Assembly: GCA_037389465.1 (NCBI GenBank)
Contig: JAZARR010000123.1
Coordinates: 2,054,501-2,118,500, forward strand
Source of the DNA: Baylisascaris procyonis
Lineage: Eukaryota; Nematoda; Chromadorea; Rhabditida; Ascarididae
DNA: 64,000 nucleotides
Reading direction: 5' to 3'
Both the position numbers and the translations under genes were made by a program. Below the pieces are notes generated by a model. That model had not been told where the DNA came from. It was given only the letters and a program-made list of their open reading frames with translations, and made no database searches. Position 1 is the first letter of the stretch; each line of letters begins with the position of its first letter. Shown here in pieces: positions 16,401 through 31,345 of this stretch.

Positions 16401-19400
16401 TCGAATCGAATCGAATCGAATCGAATCGAATCGAATCGAATCGAATCGAATCGAATCGAATCGAATCGAATCGAATCGAATCGAATCGAATCGAATCGAA
16501 TCGAATCGAATCGAATCGAATCGAATCGAATCGAATCGAATCGAATCGAATCGAATCGAATCGAATCGAATCGAATCGAATCGAATCGAATCGGATCGAA
16601 TCGAATCGGATCGAATCGAATCGAATCGAATCGAATCGAATCGAATCGAATCGAATCGAATCGAATCGAATCGAATCGAATCGAATCGAATCGAATCGAA
16701 TCGAATCGAATCGAATCGAATCGAATGGAATCGAATCGAATCGAATCGAATCGAATCGAATCGAATCGAATCGAATCGAATCGAATCGGATCGAATCGAA
16801 TCGAATCGAATCGAATCGAATCGAATCGAATCGAATCGAATCGAATCGAATCGAATCGAATCGAATCGAATCGAATCGAATCGAATCGAATCGAATCGAA
16901 TCGAATCGAATCGAATCGAATCGAATCGAATCGAATCGAATCGAATCGAATCGAATCGAATCGAATCGAATCGAATCGAATCGAATCGAATCGAATCGAA
17001 TCGAATCGAATCGAATCGAATCGAATCGAATCGAATCGAATCGAATCGAATCGAATCGAATCGAATCGAATCGAATCGAATCGAATCGAATCGAATCGAA
17101 TCGAATCGAATCGAATCGGATCGAATCGAATCGAATCGAATCGAATCGAATCGAATCGAATCGAATCGAATCGAATCGAATCGAATCGAATCGAATCGAA
17201 TCGAATCGAATCGAATCGAATCGAATCGAATCGAATCGAATCGAATCGAATCGAATCGAATCGAATCGATTGGAATCGAATCGAATCGAATCGAATCGAA
17301 TCGAATCGAATCGAATCGAATCGAATCGAATCGAATCGAATCGAATCGAATCGAATCGAATCGGATCGAATCGAATCGAATCGAATCGAATCGAATCGAA
17401 TCGAATCGAATCGAATCGAATCGAATCGAATCGAATCGAATCGAATCGAATCGAATCGAATCGAATCGAATCGAATCGAATCGAATCGAATCGAATCGAA
17501 TCGAATCGAATCGAATCGAATCGAATCGAATCGAATCGAATCGAATCGGATCGAATCGAATCGAATCGAATCGAATCGAATCGAATCGAATCGAATCGAA
17601 TCGAATCGAATCGAATCGAATCGAATCGAATCGAATCGAATCGAATCGAATCGACGAATCGAATCGAATCGAATCGAATCGAATCGAATCGAATCGAATC
17701 GAATCGAATCGAATCGAATCGAATCGAATCGAATCGAATCGAATCGAATCGAATCGAATCGAATCGAATCGAATCGAATCGAATCGAATCGAATCGAATC
17801 GAATCGAATCGAATCGAATCGAATCGAATCGAATCGAATCGAATCGAATCGAATCGAATCGAATCGAATCGAATCGAATCGAATCGAATCGAATCGAATC
17901 GAATGGAATCGAATCGAATCGAATCGAATCGAATCGAATCGAATCGAATCGAATCGAATCGAATCGAATCGAATCGAATCGAATCGAATCGAATCGAATC
18001 GAATCGAATCGAATCGAATCGAATCGAATCGAATCGAATCGAATCGAATCGAATCGAATCGAATCGAATCGAATCGAATCGAATCGAATCGAATCGAATC
18101 GAATCGAATCGAATCGAATCGAATCGAATCGAATCGAATCGAATCGAATCGAATCGAATCGAATCGAATCGAATCGAATCGAATCGAATCGAATCGAATC
18201 GAATCGAATCGAATCGAATCGAATCGAATCGAATCGAATCGAATCGAATCGAATCGAATCGAATCGAATCGAATCGAATCGAATCGAATCGAATCGAATC
18301 GAATCGAATCGAATCGAATCGAATCGAATCGAATCGAATCGAATCGAATCGAATCGAATCGAATCGAATCGAATCGAATCGAATCGAATCGAATCGAATC
18401 GAATCGAATCGAATCGAATCGAATCGAATCGAATCGAATCGAATCGAATCGAATCGAATCGAATCGAATCGAATCGAATCGAATCGAATCGAATCGAATC
18501 GAATCGAATCGAATCGAATCGAATCGAATCGAATCGAATCGAATCGAATCGAATCGAATCGAATCGAATCGAATCGAATCGAATCGAATCGAATCGAATC
18601 GAATCGAATCGAATCGAATCGAATCGAATCGAATCGAATCGAATCGAATCGAATCGAATCGAATCGAATCGAATCGAATCGAATCGAATCGAATCGAATC
18701 GAATCGAATCGAATCGAATCGAATCGAATCGAATCGAATCGAATCGAATCGAATCGAATCGAATCGAATCGAATCGAATCGAATCGAATGGAATCGAATC
18801 GAATCGAATCGAATCGAATCGAATCGAATCGAATCGAATCGAATCGAATCGAATCGAATCGAATCGAATCGAATCGAATCGAATCGAATCGAATCGAATC
18901 GAATCGAATCATCGAATCGTCGAATCGAATCGAATCGAATCGAATCGAATCGAATCGAATCGAATCGAATCGAATCGAATCGAATCGAATCGAATCGAAT
19001 CGAATCGAATCGAATCGAATCGAATCGAATGGAATCGAATCGAATCGAATCGAATCGAATCGAATCGAATCGAATCGAATCGAATCGAATCGAATGGAAT
19101 CGAATCGAATCGAATCGAATCGATCGAATCGAATCGAATCGAATCGAATCGAATCGAATCGAATCGAATCATCGAATCGAATCGAATCGAATCGAATCGA
19201 ATCGAATCGAATCGAATCGAATCGAATCGAATCGAATCGAATCGAATCGAATCGAATCGAATCGAATCGAATCGAATCGAATCGAATCGAATCGAATCGA
19301 ATCGAATCGAATCGAATCGAATCGAATCGAATCGAATCGAATCGAATCGAATCGAATCGAATCGAATCGAATCGAATCGAATCGAATCGAATCGAATCGA

Positions 19401-20784
19401 ATCGAATCGAATCGAATCGATCGAATCGAATCGAATCGAATCGAATCGAATCGAATCGAATCGAATCGAATCGAATCGAATCGAATCGAATCGAATCGAA
19501 TCGAATCGAATCGAATCGAATCGAATCGAATCGAATCGAATCGAATCGAATCGAATCGAATCGAATCGAATCGAATCGAATCGAATCGAATCGAATCGAA
19601 TCGAATCGAATCGAATGGAATCGAATCGAATCGAATCGAATCGAATCGAATCGAATCGAATCGAATCGAATCGAATCGAATCGAATCGAATCGAATCGAA
19701 TCGAATCGAATCGAATCGAATCGAATCGAATCGAATCGAATCGAATCGAATCGAATCGAATCGAATCGAATCGAATCGAATCGAATCGAATCGAATCGAA
19801 TCGAATCGAATCGAATCGAATCGAATCGAATCGATCGAATCGAATCGAATCGAATCGAATCGAATCGAATCGAATCGAATCGAATCGAATCGAATCGAAT
19901 CGAATCGAATCGAATCGAATCGAATCGAATCGAATCGAATCGAATCGAATCGAATCGAATCGAATCGAATCGAATCGAATCGAATCGAATCGAATCGAAT
20001 CGAATCGAATCGAATCGAATCGAATCGAATCGAATCGAATCGAATCGAATCGAATCGAATCGAATCGAATCGAATCGAATCGAATGGAATCGAATCGAAT
20101 CGAATCGAATCGAATCGAATCGAATCGAATCGAATCGAATCGAATCGATCGAATCGAATCGAATCGAATCGAATCGAATCGAATCGAATCGAATCGAATC
20201 GAATCGAATCGAATCGAATCGAATCGAATCGAATCGAATCGAATCGAATCGAATCGAATCGAATCGAATCGAATCGAATCGAATCGAATCGAATCGAATC
20301 GAATCGAATCGAATCGATCATCGAATCGAATCGAATCGAATCATCGAATCGAATCGAATCGAATCGAATCGAATCGAATCGAATCGAATCGAATCGAATC
20401 GAATCGAATCGAATCGAATCGAATGGAATCGAATCGAATCGAATCGAATCGAATCGAATCGAATCGAATCGAATCGAATCGAATCGAATCGAATCGAATC
20501 GAATCGAATCGAATCGAATCGAATCGAATCGAATCGAATCGAATCGAATCGAATCGAATCGAATCGAATCGAATCGAATCGAATCGAATCGAATCGAATC
20601 GAATCGAATCGAATCGAATCGAATCGAATCGAATCGAATCGAATCGAATCGAATCGAATCGAATCGAATCGAATCGAATCGAATCGAATCGAATCGAATC
20701 GAATCGAATCGAATCGAATCGAATCGAATCGAATCGAATCGAATCGAATCGAATCGAATCGAATCGAATCGAATCGAATCGAAT

Positions 20785-20866
20785 CGATCGGAATCGAATC
20801 GAATCGAATCGAGTCGAACCGAATCGGATCGAATCGAATCGAATCGAATCGAATCGAATCGGATCG
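20785..20866. repeat. Compound-variant block in the satellite (copy 2)
   Basis: This block repeats the ordered variant set of copy 1: GG at 20,790, four clean units, then AGTCG and AACCG ending at 20,821. Two ATCGG variants follow (near 20,826 and 20,861). The span from GG to the end of AACCG is 32 bp, identical to that at 1,423-1,454. Confidence 0.8.
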
Positions 20867-23800
20867 AATCGAATCGAATCGAATCGAATCGAATCGAATC
20901 GAATCGAATCGAATCGAATCGAATCGAATCGAATCGAATCGAATCGAATCGAATCGAATCGAATCGAATCGAATCGAATCGAATCGAATCGAATCGAATC
21001 GAATCGAATCGAATCGAATCGAATCGAATCGAATCGAATCGAATCGAATCGAATCGAATCGAATCGAATCGAATCGAATCGAATCGAATCGAATCGAATC
21101 GAATCGAATCGAATCGAATCGAATCGAATCGAATCGAATCGAATCGAATCGAATCGAATCGAATCGAATCGAATCGAATCGAATCGAATCGAATCGAATC
21201 GAATCGAATCGAATCGAATCGAATCGAATCGAATCGAATCGAATCGAATCGAATCGAATCGAATCGAATCGAATCGAATCGAATCGAATCGAATCGAATC
21301 GAATCGAATCGAATCGAATCGAATCGAATCGAATCGAATCGAATCGAATCGAATCGAATCGAATCGAATCGAATCGAATCGAATCGAATCGAATCGAATC
21401 GAATGGAATCGAATCGAATCGAATCGAATCGAATCGAATCGAATCGAATCGAATCGAATCGAATCGAATCGAATCGAATCGAATCGAATCGAATCGAATC
21501 GAATCGAATCGAATCGAATCGAATCGAATCGAATCGAATCGAATCGAATCGAATCGAATCGAATCGAATCGAATCGAATCGAATCGAATCGAATCGAATC
21601 GAATCGAATCGAATCGAATCGAATCGAATCGAATGGAATCGAATCGAATCGAATCGAATCGAATCGAATCGAATCGAATCGAATCGAATCGAATCGAATC
21701 GAATCGAATCGAATCGAATCGAATCGAATCGAATCGAATCGAATCGAATCGAATCGAATCGAATCGAATCGAATCGAATCGAATCGAATCGAATCGAATC
21801 GAATCGAATCGAATCGAATCGAATCGAATCGAATCGAATCGAATCGAATCGAATCGAATCGAATCGAATCGAATCGAATCGAATCGAATCATCGAATCGA
21901 ATCGAATCGAATCGAATCGAATCGAATCGAATCGAATCGAATCGAATCGAATCGAATCGAATCGAATCGAATCGAATCGAATCGAATCGAATCGAATCGA
22001 ATCGAATCGAATCGAATCGAATCGAATCGAATCGAATCGAATCGAATCGAATCGATCGAATCGAATCGAATCGAATCGAATCGAATCGAATCGAATCGAA
22101 TCGAATCGAATCGAATCGAATCGAATCGAATCGAATCGAATCGAATCGAATCGAATCGAATCGAATCGAATCGAATCGAATCGAATCGAATCGAATCGAA
22201 TCGAATCGAATGGTCGAATCGAATCGAATCGAATCGAATCGAATCGAATCGAATCGAATCGAATCGAATCGAATCGAATCGAATCGAATGGAATCGAATC
22301 GAATCGAATCGAATCGAATCGAATCGAATCGAATCGAATCGAATCGAATCGAATCGAATCGAATCGAATCGAATCGAATCATCGAATCGAATCGAATCGA
22401 ATCGAATCGAATCGAATCGAATCGAATCGAATCGAATCGAATCGAATCGAATCGAATCGAATCGAATCGAATCGAATCGAATCGAATCGAATCGAATGGA
22501 TCGAATCGAATCGAATCGAATCGAATCGAATCGAATCGAATCGAATCGAATCGAATCGAATCGAATCGAATCGAATCGAATCGAATCGAATCGAATCGAA
22601 TCGAATCGAATCGAATCGAATCGAATCGAATCGAATCGAATCGAATCGAATCGAATCGAATCGAATCGAATCGAATCGAATCGAATCGAATCGAATCGAA
22701 TCGAATCGAATCGAATCGAATCGAATCGAATCGAATCGAATGGAATCGAATCGAATCGAATCGAATCGAATCGAATCGAATCGAATCGAATCGAATCGAA
22801 TCGAATCGAATCGAATCGAATCGAATCGAATCGAATCGAATCGAATCGAATCGAATCGAATCGAATCGAATCGAATCGAATCGAATCGAATCGAATCGAA
22901 TCGAATCGAATCGAATCGAATCGAATCGAATCGAATCGAATCGAATCGAATCGAATCGAATCGAATCGAATCGAATCGAATCGAATCGAATCGAATCGAA
23001 TCGAATCGAATCGAATCGAATCGAATCGAATCGAATCGAATCGAATCGAATCGAATCGAATCGAATCGAATCGAATCGAATCGAATCGAATCGAATCGAA
23101 TCGAATCGAATGGAATCGAATCGAATCGAATCGAATCGAATCGAATCGAATCGAATCGAATCGAATCGAATCGAATCGAATCGAATCGAATCGAATCGAA
23201 TCGAATCGAATCGAATCGAATCGAATCGATCGAATCGAATCGAATCGAATCGAATCGAATCGAATCGAATCGAATCGAATCGAATCGAATCGAATCGAAT
23301 CGAATCGAATCGAATCGAATCGAATCGAATCGAATCGAATCGAATCGAATCGAATCGAATCGAATCGAATCGAATCGAATCGAATCGAATCGAATCGAAT
23401 CGAATCGAATCGAATCGAATCGAATCGAATCGAATCGAATCGAATCGAATCGAATCGAATCGAATCGAATCGAATCGAATCGAATCGAATCGAATCGAAT
23501 CGAATCGAATCGAATCGAATCGAATCGAATCGAATCGAATCGAATCGAATCGAATCGAATCGAATCGAATCGAATGAATCGAATCGAATCGAATCGAATC
23601 GAATCGAATCGAATCGAATCGAATCGAATCGAATCGAATCGAATCGAATCGAATCGAATCGAATCGAATCGAATCGAATCGAATCGAATCGAATCGAATC
23701 GAATCGAATCGAATCGAATCGAATCGAATCGAATCGAATCGAATCGAATCGAATCGAATCGAATCGAATCGAATCGAATCGAATCGAATCGAATCGAATC

Positions 23801-25142
23801 GAATCGAATCGAATCGAATCGAATCGAATCGAATCGAATCGAATCGAATCGAATCGAATCGAATCGAATCGAATCGAATCGAATCGAATCGAATCGAATC
23901 GAATCGAATCGAATCGAATCGAATCGAATCGAATCGAATCGAATCGAATCGAATCGAATCGAATCGAATCGAATCGAATCGAATCGAATCGAATCGAATC
24001 GAATCGAATCGAATCGAATCGAATCGAATCGAATCGAATCGAATCGAATCGAATCGAATCGAATCGAATCGAATCGAATCGAATCGAATCGAATCGAATC
24101 GAATCGAATCGAATCGAATCGAATCGAATCGAATCGAATCGAATCGAATCGAATCGAATCGAATCGAATCGAATCGAATCGAATCGAATCGAATCGAATC
24201 GAATCGAATCGAATCGAATCGAATCGAATCGAATCGAATCGAATCGAATCGAATCAATCGAATCGAATCGAATCGAATCGAATCGAATCAATCGAATCGA
24301 ATCGAATCGAATCGAATCGAATCGAATCGAATCGAATCGAATCGAATCGAATCGAATCGAATCGAATCGAATCGAATCGAATCGAATCGAATCGAATCGA
24401 ATCGAATCGAATCGAATCGAATCGAATCGAATCGAATCGAATCGAATCGAATCGAATCGAATCGAATCGAATCGGATCGAATCGAATCGAATCGAATCGA
24501 ATCGAATCGAATCGAATCGAATCGAATCGAATCGAATCGAATCGAATCGAATCGAATCGAATCGAATCGAATCGAATCGAATCGAATCGAATCGAATCGA
24601 ATCGAATCGAATCGAATCGAATCGAATCGAATCGAATCGAATCGAATCGAATCGAATCGAATCGAATCGAATGGAATCGAATCGAATCGAATCGAATCGA
24701 ATCGAATCGAATCGAATCGAATCGAATCGAATCGAATCGAATCGAATCGAATCGAATCGAATCGAATCGAATCGAATCGAATCGAATCGAATCGAATCGA
24801 ATCGAATCGAATCGAATCGAATCGAATCGAATCGAATCGAATCGAATCGAATCGAATCGAATCGAATCGAATCGAATCGAATCGAATCGAATCGAATCGA
24901 ATCGAATCGACGAATCGAATCGAATCGGATCGAATCGAATCGAATCGAATCGAATCGAATCGAATCGAATCGAATCGAATCGAATCGAATCGAATCGAAT
25001 CGAATCGAATCGAATCGAATAGAATCGAATCGAATCGAATCGAATCGAATCGAATCGAATCGAATCGAATCGAATCGAATCGAATCGAATCGAATCGAAT
25101 CGAATCGAATCGAATCGAATCGAATCGAATCGAATCGAATCG

Positions 25143-25230
25143 AATCGAATCGAAGAATGGAATCGAATCGAATCGAATCGGGTCGATTCGGATCGATTCG
25201 GATCGAATCGAATCGAATCGAATCGAGTCG
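25143..25230. repeat. Diverged patch in the satellite
   Basis: Clean AATCG copies are interrupted by GAAGAATGG near 25,152, then by GGGTCG and two CGATTCGG units near 25,181-25,202, and AGTCG near 25,226. These T-containing variants are rare elsewhere in the array, so the patch looks like an old local divergence or a repaired junction. Confidence 0.7.
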
Positions 25231-28200
25231 AATCGAATCGAATCGAATCGAATCGAATCGAATCGAATCGAATCGAATCGAATCGAATCGAATCGAATCG
25301 AATCGAATCAATCGAATCGAATCGAATCGAATCGAATCGAATCGAATCGAATGGAATCGAATCGAATCGAATCGAATCGAATCGAATCGAATCGATCGAA
25401 TCGAATCGAATCGAATCGAATCGAATCGAATCGAATCGAATCGAATCGAATCGAATCGAATCGAATCGAATCGAATCGAATCGAATCGAATCGAATCGAA
25501 TCGAATCGAATCGAATCGAATCGAATCGAATCGAATCGAATCGAATCGAATCGAATCGAATCGAATCGAATCGAATCGAATGGTCGAATCGAATCGAATC
25601 GAATCGAATCGAATCGAATCGAATCGAATCGAATCGAATCGAATCGAATCGAATCGAATCGAATGAATCGAATGGAATCGAATCGAATCGAATCGAATCG
25701 AATCGAATCGAATCGAATCGAATCGAATCGAATCGAATCGAATCGAATCGAATCGAATCGAATCGAATCGAATCGAATCGAATCGAATCGAATCGAATCG
25801 AATCGAATCGAATCGAATCGAATCGAATCGAATCGAATCGAATCGAATCGAATCGAATCGAATCGAATCGAATCGAATCGAATCGAATCGAATCGAATCG
25901 AATCGAATCGAATCGAATCGAATCGAATCGAATCGAATCGAATCGAATCATCGAATCGAATCGAATCGAATCGAATCGAATCGAATCGAATCGAATCGAA
26001 TCGAATCGAATCGAATCGAATCGAATCGAATCGAATCGAATCGAATCGAATCGAATCGAATCGAATCGAATCGAATCGAATCGAATCGAATCGAATCGAA
26101 TCGAATCGAATCGAATCGAATCGAATCGAATCGAATCGAATCGAATCGAATCGAATCGAATCGAATCGAATCGAATCGAATCGAATCGAATCGAATCGAA
26201 TCGAATCGAATCGAATCGAATCGAATCGAATCGAATCGAATCGAATCGAATCGAATCGAATCGAATCGAATCGAATCGAATCGAATCGAATCGAATCGAA
26301 TCGAATCGAATCGAATCGAATCGAATCGAATCGAATCGAATCGAATCGAATCGAATCGAATCGAATCGAATCGATCGAATCGAATCGAATCGAATCGAAT
26401 CGAATCGAATCGAATCGAATCGAATCGAATCGAATCGAATCGAATCGAATCGAATCGAATCGAATCGAATCGAATCGAATCGAATCGAATCGAATCGAAT
26501 CGAATCGAATCGAATCGAATCGAATCGAATCGAATCGAATCGAATCGAATCGAATCGAATCGAATCGAATCGAATCGAATCGAATCGAATCGAATCGAAT
26601 CGAATCGAATCGAATCGAATCGAATCGAATCGAATCGAATCGAATCGAATCGAATCGAATCGAATCGAATCGAATCGAATCGAATCGAATCGAATCGAAT
26701 CGAATCGAATCGAATCGAATCGAATCGAATCGAATCGAATCGAATCGAATCGAATCGAATCGAATCGAATCGAATCGAATCGAATCGAATCGAATCGAAT
26801 CGAATCGAATCGAATCGAATCGAATCGAATCGAATCGAATCGAATCGAATCGAATCGAATCGAATCGAATCGAATCGAATCGAATCGAATCGAATCGAAT
26901 CGAATGGAATCGAATCGAATCGAATCGAATCGAATCGAATCGAATCGAATCGAATGGAATCGAATCGAATCGAATCGAATCGAATCGAATCGAATCGAAT
27001 CGAATCGAATCGAATCGAATCGAATCGAATCGAATCGAATCGAATCGAATCGAATCGAATCGAATCGAATCGAATCGAATCGAATCGAATCGAATCAATC
27101 GAATCGAATCGGAATCGAATCGAATCGAATCGATCGAATGGAATCGAATCGAATCGAATCGAATCGAATCGAATCGAATCGAATCGAATCGAATCGAATC
27201 GAATCGAATCGAATCGAATCGAATCGAATCGAATCGAATCGAATCGAATCGAATCGAATCGAATCGAATCGAATCGAATCGAATCGTCGAATCGAATCGA
27301 ATCGAATCGAATCGAATCGAATCGAATCGAATCGAATCGAATCGAATCGAATCGAATCGGTCGAATCGAATCGAATCGAATCGAATCGAATCGAATCGAA
27401 TCGAATCGAATCGAATCGAATCGAATCGAATCGAATCGAATCGAATCGAATCGAATCGAATCGAATCGAATCGAATCGAATCAATCGAATCGAATCGAAT
27501 CGAATCGAATCATCGAATCGAATCGAATCGAATCGATCGAATCGAATCGAATCGAATCGGATCGAATCGAATCGAATCGAATCGAATCGAATCGAATCGA
27601 ATCGAATCGAATCGAATCGAATCGAATCGAATCGAATCGAATCGAATCGAATCGAATCGAATCGAATCGAATCGAATCGAATCGAATCGAATCGAATCGA
27701 ATCGAATCGAATCGAATCGAATCGAATCGAATCGAATCGAATCGAATCGAATCGAATCGAATCGAATCGAATCGAATCGAATCGAATCGAATCGAATCGA
27801 ATCGAATCGAATCGAATCGAATCGAATCGAATCGAATCGAATCGAATCGAATCGAATCGAATCGAATCGAATCGAATCGAATCGAATCGAATCGAATCGA
27901 ATCGAATCGAATCGAATCGAATCGAATCGAATCGAATCGAATCGAATCGAATCGAATCGAATCGAATCGAATCGAATCGAATCGAATCGAATCGAATCGA
28001 ATCGAATCGAATCGAATCGAATCGAATCGAATCGAATCGAATCGAATCGAATCGAATCGAATCGAATCGAATCGAATCGAATCGAATCGAATCGAATCGA
28101 ATCGAATCGAATCGAATCGAATCGAATCGAATCGAATGGAATCGAATCGAATCGAATCGAATCGAATCGAATCGAATCGAATCGAATGGATCGAATCGAA

Positions 28201-28427
28201 TCGAATCGAATCGAATCGAATCGAATCGAATCGAATCGAATCGAATCGAATCGAATCGAATCGAATCGAATCGAATCGAATCGAATCGAATCGAATCGAA
28301 TCGAATCGAATCGAATCGAATCGAATCGAATCGAATCGAATCGAATCGAATCGAATCGAATCGATCGAATCGAATCGAATCGAATCGAATCGAATCGAAT
28401 CGAATCGATCGAATCGAATCGAATCGA

Positions 28428-28606
28428 ATCGAATCGAAACGAATCGGATCGAATCGAATCGAATCGAATCGAATCGAATCGATCGGAATCGAATCGAATC
28501 GAATCGAATCGAACCGAATCGGATCGAATCGAATCGAGTAGAATCGAATCGAATCGGATCGAATCGAATCGAACCGGATCCAGTCGGATCGAATAGAATC
28601 GAATCG
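28428..28606. repeat. Highly diverged block in the satellite (copy 3 of the compound variant)
   Basis: This is the densest variant block in the array interior. It holds AAACG (28,437), GG (28,485), AACCG (28,512-28,516), AGTAG (28,536), a second AACCG with a GGATCC hexamer (28,572-28,581), AGTCGG and AATAG. The GG-to-AACCG spacing equals that of copies 1 and 2. The AACCGGATCCA stretch recurs at 33,158-33,168. Confidence 0.75.
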
Positions 28607-31244
28607 AATCGAATCGAATCGAATCGAATCGAATCGAATCGAATCGAATCGAATCGAATCGAATCGAATCGAATCGATCGAATCGAATCGAATCGAATCG
28701 AATCATCGAATCGAATCGAATCGAATCGAATCGAATCGATCGAATCGAATCGAATCGAATCGAATCGAATCGAATCGAATCGAATCGAATCGAATGGAAT
28801 CGAATCGAATCGAATCGAATCGAATCGAATCGAATCGAATCGAATCGAATCGAATCGAATCGAATCGAATCGAATCGAATCGAATCGAATCGAATCGAAT
28901 CGAATCGAATCGAATCGAATCGAATCGAATCGAATCGAATCGAATCGAATCGAATCGAATCGAATCGAATCGAATCGAATCGATCGAATCGAATCGAATC
29001 GAATCGAATCGAATCGAATCGAATCGAATCGAATCGAATCGAATCGAATCGAATCGAATCGAATCGAATCGAATCGAATCGAATCGAATCGAATCGAATC
29101 GAATCGAATCGAATCGAATCGAATCGAATCGAATCGAATCGAATGGAATCGAATCGAATCGAATCGAATCGAATCGAATCGAATCGAATCGAATCGAATC
29201 GAATCGAATCGAATCGAATCGAATCGAATCGAATCATCGAATCGAATCGAATCGAATCGAATCGAATCGAATCGAATCGAATCGAATCGAATCGAATCGA
29301 ATCGAATCGAATCGAATCGAATCGAATCGAATCGAATCGAATCGAATCGAATCGAATCGAATCGAATCGAATCGAATCGAATCGAATCGAATCGAATCGA
29401 ATCGAATCGAATCGAATCGAATCGAATCGAATCGAATCGAATCGAATCGAATCGAATCGAATCGAATCGAATCGAATCGAATCGAATCGAATCGAATCGA
29501 ATCGAATCGAATCGAATCGAATCGAATCGAATCGAATCGAATCGAATCGAATCGAATCGAATCGAATCGAATCGAATCGAATCGAATCGAATCGAATGGA
29601 ATCGAATCGAATCGAATCGAATCGAATCGAATCGAATCGAATCGAATCGAATCGATCGAATCGAATCGAATCGAATCGAATCGAATCGAATCGAATCGAA
29701 TCGAATCGAATCGGTCGAATCGAATCGAATCGAATCGAATCGAATCGAATCGAATCGAATCGAATCGAATCGAATCGGATCGAATCGAATCGAATGGAAT
29801 CGAATCGAATCGAATCGAATCGAATCGGATCGAATCGAATCGAATCGAATGGAATCGAATCGAATCGAATCGAATCGAATCGAATCGAATCGAATCGAAT
29901 CGAATCGAATCGAATCGAATCGAATCGAATCGAATCGAATCGAATCGTCGAATCGAATCGAATCGAATCGAATCGAATCGAATCGAATCGATCGAATCGA
30001 ATCGAATCGAATCGAATCGAATCGAATCGAATCGAATCGAATCGAATCGAATCGAATCGAATCGAATCGAATCGAATCGAATCGAATCGAATCGAATCGA
30101 ATCGAATCGAATCGAATCGAATCGAATCGAATCGAATCGAATCGAATCGAATCGAATCGAATCGAATCGAATCGAATCGAATCGAATCGAATCGAATCGA
30201 ATCGAATCGAATCGAATCGAATCGAATCGAATCGAATCGAATCGAATCGAATCGAATCGAATCGAATCGAATCGAATCGAATCGAATCGAATCGAATCGA
30301 ATCGAATCGAATCGAATGGAATCGAATCGAATCATGAATCGAATCGAATCGAATCGAATCGAATCGAATCGAATCGAATCGAATCGAATCGAATCGAATC
30401 GAATCGAATCGAATCGAATCGAATCGAATCGAATCGAATCGTCGAATCGAATCGAATCGAATCGAATCGAATCGAATCGAATCGAATCGAATCGAATCGA
30501 ATCGAATCGAATCGAATCGAATCGAATCGAATCGAATCGAATCGGACCAAATCGAATCGTCGAATCGAATCGAATCGAATCGAATCGAATCGAATCGAAT
30601 CGAATCGAATCGAATCGAATCGAATCGAATCGAATCGAATCGAATCGGATCGAATCGAATCGAATCGAATCGAATCGAATCGAATCGAATCGAATCGAAT
30701 CGAATCGAATCGAATCGAATCGAATCGAATCGAATCGAATCGAATCGAATCGAATCGAATCGAATCGAATCGAATCGAATCGAATCGAATCGAATCGAAT
30801 CGAATCGAATCGAATCGAATCGAATCGAATCGAATCGAATCGAATCGAATCGAATCGAATCGAATCGAATCGAATCGAATCGAATCGAATCGAATCGAAT
30901 CGGGTCGAATCGAATCGAATCGAATCGAATCGAATCGAATCGAATCGAATCGAATCGAATCGAATCGAATCGAATCGAATCGAATCGAATCGAATCGAAT
31001 CGAATCGAATCGAATCGAATCGAATCGAATCGAATCGAATCGAATCGAATCGAATCGAATCGAATCGAATCGAATCGAATCGATCGAATCGAATCGAATC
31101 GAATCGAATCGAATCGAATCGAATCGAATCGAATCGAATCGAATCGAATCGAATCGAATCGAATCGAATCGAATCGAATCGAATCGAATCGAATCGAATC
31201 GAATCGAATCGAATCGAATCGAATCGAATCGAATCGAATCGAAT

Positions 31245-31345
31245 CGGATCGAATCGAATCGAATAGAATCGAATCGAATCGAATCGAATCGAATCGAATC
31301 GAATCCAACCGGATCGAATCGAATCGAATCGAATCGAATCGATGA
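31245..31345. repeat. Diverged patch in the satellite with CCAACCGG
   Basis: Variants ATCGG (31,247), AATAG (31,262), CCAACCGG (31,305-31,312) and a GATGAATCG slip near 31,341 sit within 100 bp. AATAG plus an AACCGG motif also mark the diverged blocks at 28,572 and 33,158, so the three patches may share ancestry. Confidence 0.6.

Noticed and set aside
387..25666. Giant open frames of 8,211, 8,081, 4,583 and 3,481 codons in the satellite
   Set aside because: They are pure consequences of a stop-free 5-bp repeat open in all six frames, with starts only at random AATGG variants. No protein feature other than the repeat exists.
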